A stretch of DNA of 7,739 nt from CAZWVR01 sp964637235. GTDB lineage: Bacteria; Bacteroidota; Bacteroidia; Bacteroidales; S143-33. This document shows, piece after piece, positions 1 to 6,700 of the stretch. Numbering within the stretch: the first letter of the stretch is position 1; each line of letters begins with the position of its first letter. The notes under the pieces are model-generated. The model did no database searches. It saw only the letters and a list, made by a program, of their open reading frames with translations, and had not been told where the DNA came from. Location of the stretch: the NCBI GenBank assembly GCA_964637235.1, contig CAZWVR010000101.1, positions 1-7,739 of the forward strand, in the 5' to 3' direction. The position numbers and the translations under genes are program-made.

Positions 1-113
1 AGAAATTTAATATACCTTCTGCTAAACGCCCATCCGGACATCACCATTCAGAGCATCATAGTAGACACGGGTCAACAGGGCGTCCAAGACCCCCTTATAA
101 AAAAGGTTTTTAA
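1..113 (+). CDS. 3' end of a gene with a basic His/Pro/Gly/Arg-rich C-terminal tail (5' truncated)
   Basis: Only the last 36 codons are visible; the first complete codon begins at position 3 and the stop is TAA at 111-113. The peptide runs from KFNIPSAKRPSG through a His/Ser/Arg stretch to RPRPPYKKGF. It is strongly basic and low in complexity, and has no hydrophobic segment. Tails of this kind are common at the C-terminus of Bacteroidota RNA-binding proteins, for example DEAD-box RNA helicases, and nucleic-acid binding is a reasonable guess; the catalytic part is outside the window, so the family cannot be named. This frame was preferred to the frame beginning at position 1 (open to TGA at 139-141) because its stop lies just before the terminator hairpin at 129-154, whereas the other frame would run into the stem. 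The sequence is richer in G and C than its surroundings, which fits the Arg/Pro/Gly codons. Confidence 0.55.
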   Translation, partial: KFNIPSAKRPSGHHHSEHHSRHGSTGRPRPPYKKGF

Positions 114-128
114 AATAAAAATACTTTG

Positions 129-158
129 GCTTGGGGTTTGAACTATCCCCAAGCTTTT
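129..158 (+). terminator. Rho-independent terminator of the upstream truncated gene
   Basis: There is a perfect 8-bp stem, GCTTGGGG (129-136) with CCCCAAGC (147-154), and a 10-base loop, followed at once by TTTT and then ATTAT. It starts 15 bases after the TAA at 111-113. This is a textbook intrinsic terminator for the plus-strand gene. On the minus strand the stem is followed by a less regular T-rich stretch, so it may also weakly stop transcription coming from the convergent peptidase gene. Confidence 0.8.
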
Positions 159-184
159 ATTATAAGCCTATTAGCTGCGCATTG

Positions 185-237
185 AAAAGCTATCGAATGA
201 GCTGGGTTTAAGGGCTCTACAAGCTTTTTTTATTTTT
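185..237 (+). terminator. Possible second, weaker terminator in the convergent intergenic region
   Basis: AAAAGCT (185-191) can pair with AGCTTTT (222-228), and inside it GAGC (199-202) can pair with GCTC (214-217). The structure is followed by a T-rich run that ends at 237. The stem is AT-rich and its loop is long, so it is much weaker than the hairpin at 129-154. CAAGCTTTT occurs at the 3' side of both structures (150-158 and 220-228), so this may be a degenerate copy of the first. The remaining bases between 114 and 257 show no other feature. Confidence 0.25.
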
Positions 238-257
238 CAAGGCACTTATCCCCTTAT

Positions 258-1049
258 TTATTGCTTTACTTTTATTAGTAATTCGGGTCTATATTCAAAA
301 TGCATTGTATCAAAGTGATACCACTTTCCTCCCCATATAAATCCATGAGCTTCAAAAACTTTTACAATAGCCATTGGTATACGATTTTTATATACAAATT
401 TCCCATTATGTAATTTCATTTCCCAACGCCAATAATTTGAATATTTTACGTTAATATCTATTGCAATTCCAAAGGAATGAGGACTTAGTCTGTCTGTACC
501 ACTGATTTTTCGCCAGTTAAAAGTCCCTCCGATATTTACCAAATATTTACGATATTCTCTCATAGTATCTAAAATGTTAGATACTGCTTGTAATTGTTTG
601 TTTACTCCGTTTATTCTGGTAATTAGTATTTTTTTGTGTAGTGTTGAGGGTAGCCAAATTACTGTATCAAGATTATGAGATACCTCTGTTTTTGTACTTC
701 CATACATTTTCTCAAAAAATGCTTGATTACGTATCCGTCCGGGATCTTGATTGTATTTTGGTGGAGGGGTGAAATTTATTGGATATTCATAAGTGAACAT
801 ATCTTGAATATCCGGTCTCTCTAAAAGTTCATTAAAAGTTTTTTTCTTTTTATCGTCAAAAAGCATCTTGGTTCCATCTTTCCAGATTATATTTTCCCCG
901 TCATATCCTATGATAAAGTCAGGATAGGCTTTTATCAGTTTTTTTACTTCCGTAGGATAATTTTTGTATGCAATAGTTGTTGTATTATTCTGAGCAAATA
1001 CGCCTCCGAGAATAGAAATACAAAATAATGTTAAAATAGAAATTTTCAT
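258..1049 (-). CDS. Secreted M15-family zinc metallopeptidase (D-Ala-D-Ala carboxypeptidase / L-Ala-D-Glu endopeptidase-like)
   Basis: This 263-residue protein probably cleaves peptidoglycan stem peptides in the periplasm or cell wall. Residues 1-19 form a signal peptide (short charged start, hydrophobic ILTLFCISILGGVFA, likely cleavage before Q20). No lipobox is evident: the only cysteine of the hydrophobic core (C10) lies well inside it. The C-terminal half carries the M15 signatures. SPHSFGIAID (189-198) fits SxHxxGxAxD and supplies the zinc ligands H191 and D198. HGFIWGGKWYHFDTMHFEY (235-253) has the DxxH pair, D247 as likely catalytic acid/base and H250 as third zinc ligand. This matches the VanY/CwlK-like M15 branch in family knowledge. 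All metal ligands are present, so the enzyme is probably active. Residues 27-90 form a lead region with no recognised motif. The ATG at 1049 is preceded by an A-rich leader without a Shine-Dalgarno sequence and by a very good promoter. The choice between carboxypeptidase and endopeptidase cannot be settled from sequence alone. Confidence 0.9.
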   Translation of the reverse strand: MKISILTLFCISILGGVFAQNNTTTIAYKNYPTEVKKLIKAYPDFIIGYDGENIIWKDGTKMLFDDKKKKTFNELLERPDIQDMFTYEYPINFTPPPKYNQDPGRIRNQAFFEKMYGSTKTEVSHNLDTVIWLPSTLHKKILITRINGVNKQLQAVSNILDTMREYRKYLVNIGGTFNWRKISGTDRLSPHSFGIAIDINVKYSNYWRWEMKLHNGKFVYKNRIPMAIVKVFEAHGFIWGGKWYHFDTMHFEYRPELLIKVKQ

Positions 1050-1072
1050 TTTATAACTTTTTTTTAATCAGT

Positions 1073-1103
1073 CAAATATAACTTTTTTCGGTAAACTCGC
1101 AAA
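1073..1103 (-). promoter_or_regulatory. Bacteroidota-type promoter of the M15 peptidase gene
   Basis: Read on the minus strand there is TTTG at 1103-1100, a 19-base spacer, and TATATTTG at 1080-1073. This matches the Bacteroidota consensus (-33 TTTG, 19-21 bases, -7 TAnnTTTG) at every defined position. Transcription would start around 1068, leaving a leader of roughly 20 bases before the ATG at 1049. The start site is inferred, not seen. Confidence 0.75.
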
Positions 1104-1189
1104 TGTTTTTATGTAGTCAGACCTTTGGCTGATATAGAGTTTTGACAAGTTAAATTGTTTTTATGTTCTACTGAAAAATAATTTTAGCA

Positions 1190-1224
1190 TTAGTAGTTTT
1201 TCTTACTAAAAAAATTTATTTTTG
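1190..1224 (+). promoter_or_regulatory. Candidate promoter of the TPR-SpoIIE phosphatase gene, with an inverted repeat in the -33 region
   Basis: TATTTTTG at 1217-1224 matches the -7 element TAnnTTTG. No TTTG lies 19-21 bases upstream; that place is covered by the inverted repeat TTAGTA (1190-1195) and TACTAA (1204-1209), with an 8-base gap. A -7 box without a -33 box, with a palindrome in its place, could mean activator-dependent transcription, but AT-rich DNA produces such repeats by chance. The predicted start near 1229 would leave a leader of fewer than 10 bases before the ATG at 1237. The rest of the divergent region (1104-1189) shows no further clear feature. Confidence 0.4.
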
Positions 1225-1236
1225 TGTTTGTAATAT

Positions 1237-3612
1237 ATGAAAACATTTTTTAAACATACATTAGTCGGGTTTTTATTGCTAATTAGTCTTTTAAGTAATG
1301 CTTCACCATTGGATAGCCTCCGCTTGATAACAATTGTCAGAAATCCAGATACCACATTGATAATAAGATTAGCTAAAATATCTGAGAAATATTTAGTTTC
1401 TAATCCGGATAGTGTATATGCTTATTTGAAAATAATACAGAAATTGGCACAACAGCATTCTTTATTACGTGCTCAAATTATTATTTCTAAGATGCAAGGC
1501 TATTATTTTTATTTAAAAGGTAGAGGAGATAGCGCGCTTTTCTATTTTAAAAAGGCATTGAAATTATGTAATGATGATTTTACTTTTCAGAAAATCCAAC
1601 TTTATAATCTTATCGGTGTTTCATATAAACTTGTAGATAAATACGATAGTGCTTTGGCTTATTTTGAGAGAGGTTTACATTTAGCTAAAAACTATGGATT
1701 TAGTAAGTATATACCATATTTTTTGACTAATGCTGCAAATATATACAAGTTTAAAGGCGCAATAACGAGGGCTATGGACTATAATTTTAATGCATTGGCG
1801 ATAATAGATAGCTTAGGTGATGAGAAATTTAAAAGTATGAAAGCCACTATATATAATAATATTGCAATCTTATATAGCAACCAGAAAAAGTTTTACGATA
1901 GTAGAAAATATTATCTTAAAGCTTTGGAATTGTATAAGCAAGTCAATAATTATCAGGGAATTGCCAATGTATATTTAAATCTCGGAGTTTTATATTCAGA
2001 CAAATCTAATAGAATAAGCAAAGATTCGGTCAAAATTATTTTAGATAGTGCTATTTATTATTATCGTAAGGCTTTGAGTTTATATAAACAAGATATAAAT
2101 AAAGCTTTGGCTCTTTATAATATAGGCGATTCTTATAATGCACAACACGAATATGATAGCGCCTATTCATATTTAAATAAGGCTTTTGCATTATATGAAA
2201 AGCTCGGTTCAATACGAGGTATTACCCAAGTATTGAGTTCATTAGGACAATATTACTATGGTAAAAAAAATTATAATGAGGCTTTAAATTATCTGTTGAA
2301 AGCCTATAAAAATTTGAATTTTTTAGATGATTTAAATATTAAAAAGAATATAACAGATTGGCTTTCAAGGGTATATGCAGCTTTGGGAATGTATAAACAA
2401 GCTTATCAGATGCACGTGAAATTTAAAAATTTTAATGATAGCCTATTTAATAAAAGTAATGAGCGCCGAATGGCTCAATTAGAACTTTCTTATAAATATG
2501 AAAAAGAAAAACGAGAAAGAGAATTGAGATTTGAAGCTGAAATGAAAAGACAGGAGCTAATAAATAAGTTTAGTATAGCAATTAGTTTGTTATTGCTATT
2601 GATAATTATTTCAGTATGGCGTTCTTTAAAAATTAAGAAAAAAGCAAATGATACCCTGAGATTGAAAAATGCAGAAATATTACAGCAAAAAGAAGAAATT
2701 CAAGCCCAAAGAGATGAGATTGAACAACAAAAAGAAATGATAGAGAAACAGGCAAAAGAGCTTGAAATTCAAAGAGATATTGCATTGAAACAAAAGAAAA
2801 ATATTGAAGATAGTATTCATTATGCTTTACGTATTCAGGAAGCTGTAATGCCGGATTTAGATTTTTTGAAAAATTATTTAAAAAATTATTTTATATTCTT
2901 TAAACCACGAGATATTGTTAGTGGTGATTTCTATTGGGCTGCTCAGCGTGATAATTATTTAGTAATAACAATTGCTGATTGTACAGGACACGGCGTTCCG
3001 GGTGCATTTATGTCTCTTTTAGGTATAACCTTTTTAAACGAAATATTGGCAACTTTGAATAAACCAGAAAGTCATATTATACTTAGTATGCTACGCGATA
3101 AAGTAATTAAATCTTTGAAACAGACTGATTCATTGATAAAAACACGAGATGGTATGGATATGGCTCTGGTTGTTATTGATACCAAAAATAATATTATGCA
3201 GTTTTCTGGTGCTTATAATCCTTTATATTATGTAAAGAAAAAAGGTCAAAAAGCTCAATATGAAACTAATAATCCAGTTTCTATCATAGAAAATTCTTAT
3301 AATGTTTTGTATGAATTCAAAGCGGATAAAACACCAATAGGATTAGGCTTTAGTCAAAATATAAATTTTAGTGTGTCGACTATTAAAATTGAAAAAGGAG
3401 ATAAATTTTATATGTTTACCGATGGGTTCCCTTCTCTTTTTGATTATAGAACTAATCGAAAATATACTACTAAACGTTTTAAAAAATTGATATTAGATAT
3501 AGCTTCTTGGCCAATGGACCAGCAGAAAGAACAACTGGAAAAGGCTTTTTTTAAATGGATAGGAAAAACTAAGCAAATTGATGATGTATTAGTTGGTGGA
3601 TTTGAAATATAA
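1237..3612 (+). CDS. Membrane-bound TPR sensor with cytoplasmic SpoIIE/PP2C-type serine phosphatase domain
   Basis: This 791-residue protein is probably an envelope sensor whose output is dephosphorylation of a Ser/Thr-phosphorylated partner. Residues 1-22 are a signal peptide (hydrophobic 8-20, likely cleavage after SNA). About seven to nine TPR-like helical hairpins fill residues 85-395, with recurrent patterns such as YDSALAYFERGL (136-147) and YNEALNYLLKAY (346-357). A charged helix at 408-443 leads into a single membrane span at 445-461, followed by basic RSLKIKKK and a long Glu/Gln/Lys coiled coil (470-525). The SpoIIE domain covers about 545-791. SGDFYW (D564), ADCTGHGVPGAFMS (D581, G586), FTDGF (D729) and IDDVLVGG (D782/D783) give the acidic metal-binding set of PP2C-fold phosphatases, so it is probably active. 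The topology places the TPRs in the periplasm and the phosphatase in the cytoplasm. In known systems such phosphatases act on anti-anti-sigma (STAS) proteins; no STAS protein, anti-sigma kinase or response regulator is encoded in this window, so the substrate is unknown. This architecture is common in Bacteroidota. Confidence 0.92.
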   Translation: MKTFFKHTLVGFLLLISLLSNASPLDSLRLITIVRNPDTTLIIRLAKISEKYLVSNPDSVYAYLKIIQKLAQQHSLLRAQIIISKMQGYYFYLKGRGDSALFYFKKALKLCNDDFTFQKIQLYNLIGVSYKLVDKYDSALAYFERGLHLAKNYGFSKYIPYFLTNAANIYKFKGAITRAMDYNFNALAIIDSLGDEKFKSMKATIYNNIAILYSNQKKFYDSRKYYLKALELYKQVNNYQGIANVYLNLGVLYSDKSNRISKDSVKIILDSAIYYYRKALSLYKQDINKALALYNIGDSYNAQHEYDSAYSYLNKAFALYEKLGSIRGITQVLSSLGQYYYGKKNYNEALNYLLKAYKNLNFLDDLNIKKNITDWLSRVYAALGMYKQAYQMHVKFKNFNDSLFNKSNERRMAQLELSYKYEKEKRERELRFEAEMKRQELINKFSIAISLLLLLIIISVWRSLKIKKKANDTLRLKNAEILQQKEEIQAQRDEIEQQKEMIEKQAKELEIQRDIALKQKKNIEDSIHYALRIQEAVMPDLDFLKNYLKNYFIFFKPRDIVSGDFYWAAQRDNYLVITIADCTGHGVPGAFMSLLGITFLNEILATLNKPESHIILSMLRDKVIKSLKQTDSLIKTRDGMDMALVVIDTKNNIMQFSGAYNPLYYVKKKGQKAQYETNNPVSIIENSYNVLYEFKADKTPIGLGFSQNINFSVSTIKIEKGDKFYMFTDGFPSLFDYRTNRKYTTKRFKKLILDIASWPMDQQKEQLEKAFFKWIGKTKQIDDVLVGGFEI

Positions 3613-3623
3613 GTTTATAATGC

Positions 3624-3688
3624 AACTATTTTTATTTTGTGTATCCTTTCTTTGAGAGTTGAAATATTAAATAGTTAAGTTTTTTTTT
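3624..3688 (+). terminator. Possible weak terminator after the phosphatase gene
   Basis: AACTATTT (3624-3631) and AAATAGTT (3669-3676) can form an 8-bp stem, closely followed by nine T residues (3680-3688). The stem has only one G-C pair per arm and the loop is 37 bases, so the hairpin would be unstable. Some transcription could read through into the giant gene downstream. Confidence 0.3.
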
Positions 3689-3721
3689 GTTAAAAAGTAT
3701 GTATTTTCTAATTTTTTATAA

Positions 3722-3729
3722 TATATTTG
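3722..3729 (+). promoter_or_regulatory. Candidate -7 promoter element of the giant secreted-protein gene
   Basis: TATATTTG at 3722-3729 matches TAnnTTTG exactly. The -33 region is poor: TATG at 3698-3701 is the nearest match at a 20-base spacing, and the clear TTTG at 3686-3689 is 32 bases away, too far. Transcription would start near 3734, leaving a leader of about 17 bases before the ATG at 3751. This suggests that the giant gene can be transcribed separately from the phosphatase gene. Confidence 0.5.
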
Positions 3730-3750
3730 AAACCTAAAAATAAAAACTCT

Positions 3751-6700
3751 ATGCCTATGAAACGATTGTTTACGCTACTCGTAGCGCTGCTATGGGTTGG
3801 TGTACTTGGGGCACAAGTGCTTACATCTGTGCCTACTCAACCTACACACCAACAGAAAAAGGGGCAAATTAACCCCAAAGACCAAGTCTCTATTAACACC
3901 TTTTACAAAGGTGATGCTAAGAATATTATAGATTACTCATTCTCTTACACTGATGGTACTTTTGAGTCTATCCACGCTACTGGAACACCTATTACTCCTG
4001 ATAGCTGGGACGATGGTAATTTTGATTTAGACTTAACAGGAACATTCAGTTTTAATTACAATGGCACACAACATTCAGTATTTTCTGTAAATACTAACGG
4101 TACATTGAAGTTTGGAAGTGGATATGTTAGTCTCAGTAATGATTTAGCAAGTAATACTTATTATCCTCTGGTAGCTCCTCTGTGGGACGATTTAAGATTT
4201 TATGAAAGTGGTTCTAATGACGGGCTATTTTATAAAATAGACTCTCTACCAACAGATACAGTCCTTACTATTGAATGGTATAATGTATGTAGATATGGGC
4301 ATCAAGGAGATTCTGTAAGTTTCCAAGTAAAATTGTATAAAAATTCTGGGCTTATTGAAGTTGTTTATGGAGATATGTCTAGGGCTGCAAATTGGGACAA
4401 TGCAAGTGTTTCTATTGGTATAAATGATAACGAAAATGGAGTAACAAATTTCATAAGTGTAACTCCTGGAACACCTCCTACTGCTTCTTATACAGTGGCA
4501 AATAATAGCATTGACGGAGCTACTCTGGCAGCAATACCAGAAGGCAGAACATATCAATTTAACCCACCAGTACCTCTTAACCACGATATTAAGGTTATTG
4601 CATTATTACCACTTGGCTCACTTACAGGAGATATAGACCTCCAAGCTGTTATAAAAAATAGAGGTGAAAATGACGAAACAGGAGTTCCTTTGAATATTAC
4701 AATGAACGACGGGACAAATGATGTATATACAAATAGTGTTTCTGTTGATATAGCTTCTGGATTAACAGATACTGTTTCCTTAGGTACTTGGACTGTTACT
4801 ACTTCAGGTCTTTATACTGCTACACTTTTTTCAGACTTACCTACTGATGAAGATCATACCAATGACACATTAGTAAGAAATTTTGTAGTAGCAGATGCAA
4901 TAGATACTATGACTAATGGAGCAGATACAGTATGCTATGCTTTATTCTACGATTCTGGTGGTCCTGATGGTGGATATCAAAACAGTGAAAATTATACATT
5001 TACTTTCTATGCTAATGACCCTTCAAAATGGTTGCAAGTAGATTTCTCTTACTATGATATTGAGAATAATTGGGATAAACTTTATATTTATAAAGGTACG
5101 ACCGCTGATGATAATAATTTAATTACCATAATAACAGGTGGTGGTTCTAATGTTAATATAAAAGGAAAAAATAATGCTATAACATTTAAGTTTACTTCTG
5201 ATGGGTCTGTAACGAAAAATGGCTGGGAAGCAGTTGTATCTTGTTATAATCCTCCTGCTCACGAAATGGGTATTCTTGCTGTAAATCCTACTGGATATCT
5301 GGCAAATACTCCATTTAATCCTGTTGTAACTTTGCAGAATAATGCAATTAATGATGAAAATAATTACAGTCTTGAATATACTAATAAAGACGGCTCTTAT
5401 GCTGGTAATCAATCATATACTACAGTAGTACCTGCTGGTGGTACAGCACAAGTAGAACTACCAAGTTGGACTGCTTCTGCTGGTAATGATACTTTAACAG
5501 TTATTTTGCATTTAGCTGCTGATGAAGATGCAACAAATGACACTCTTGTGGTTCCTATGAGCTTTATAAATGCTGATGCTGTAGCTGGACATACCTCAGA
5601 TGGAACTTATGAATTCTTTAATACTGCAACAGGTAATTCAATGCCGTATGCAACTATCGGAACTTCTCCTTTCCCAATGGCAGAAGATTTTGACGGAACA
5701 AATATTTACAGAATATATTATGACTGGTCATTTGCAAAAGTTAATCCAACAACTGGACAAGAAACTATATTAGGAACAATTTCTGGTTCTGATGGTATCC
5801 CAACTGGTATAGCTTGGAACTGGAATAATGATAGCCTGTATGTTATGTCTTTGGAAGGTTCAAGCAATAATGTATGTCATCTTTATAGATTAGATCTTAA
5901 CACTTTAACATTAGTTAGTGTTGGTGTAGCTTCTACAAATGCTATGATAATTGGTATTGACTTCGGGGCACAAGATACTATGCTCTATGGTCCTGCAATT
6001 GATAATGAAAACTTCTATGCTATAAATCCGCATACTGGAGAGATGACTTTAATAGGTGGCACTGGATTAGATTTGAACTATGGACAAGATGTTTCTTATG
6101 ACTACGAAAAAGATACTTTCTATACCGTTGCCTATGACCAAGCTAATTCAAATCCTGCCAGATTTGGTTGGTATGATTTAACTTCTGGTGCATTTACAGA
6201 AATACAGCCTAAGTCAGGACAGTATGCAACCTTTGCTTCTTTGAGCACTCCATACGAATTATACACTGTTACTTTCAATGTTACAGACGGAACAGACCCA
6301 GTTGCAAACGCAGTAATTAAGGTCGCTAACCGCACTTTGACAACAGACGTCAATGGTCAAGCATCTTTGAACCTTGGAAATGGCGATTATACTGCCTTGA
6401 CAACAGCATTCGGCTATTTTGATAATTCTACTGACTTTACTGTTGCAGATGCTGATATGACTGTAGATATCACTTTGACAGAAAGACCGCAATATACTAT
6501 CAGTTTCAATGTTCATAATATTTTGAATAATCCATTGGAAAATACTGCCGTTTCTGTTAGCTACTTAGATAGTGTTTACTCTTCTGGAAATACTGACGCA
6601 ACAGGTCTTTATATAACAGATCCTTTATATCAGGGATATCCATTCATTTGTACATTTGTTAAAGACGGATATAATACTCTTGTTGATACATTTGCAATTT

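Noticed and set aside
1..141. Alternative plus-strand frame starting at position 1 and ending at TGA 139-141
   Set aside because: It would extend into the stem of the strong terminator at 129-154. The frame starting at position 3 stops just before the hairpin and gives a plausible basic tail.
1141..1169. TTTGACA at 1141-1147 followed by TATGTTCT as an alternative promoter for the phosphatase gene
   Set aside because: The downstream box mismatches TAnnTTTG at two positions and the spacing (17 bases) is short for a Bacteroidota promoter.
3686..3729. TTTG at 3686-3689 as the -33 box for the giant gene
   Set aside because: It lies 32 bases before the -7 element, well beyond the usual 19-21 bases.
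4246..4584. Minus-strand open frame of 112 codons
   Set aside because: It lies entirely within the giant plus-strand frame, whose plus-strand translation has a signal peptide and recognisable domains. The minus-strand peptide is rich in Ile, Cys, Ser and Arg with no family resemblance, so it is a shadow.
5119..5412. Minus-strand open frame of 97 codons
   Set aside because: It is a shadow of the CUB-like and second CARDB-like coding region; composition is Ile/Ser/Tyr/Arg-rich and no domain is recognisable.
6132..6516. Two overlapping minus-strand open frames (73 and 85 codons)
   Set aside because: They overlap each other in different frames and both lie inside the propeller and Ig-like repeat coding region of the plus strand. 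Neither has a promoter or any recognised motif.
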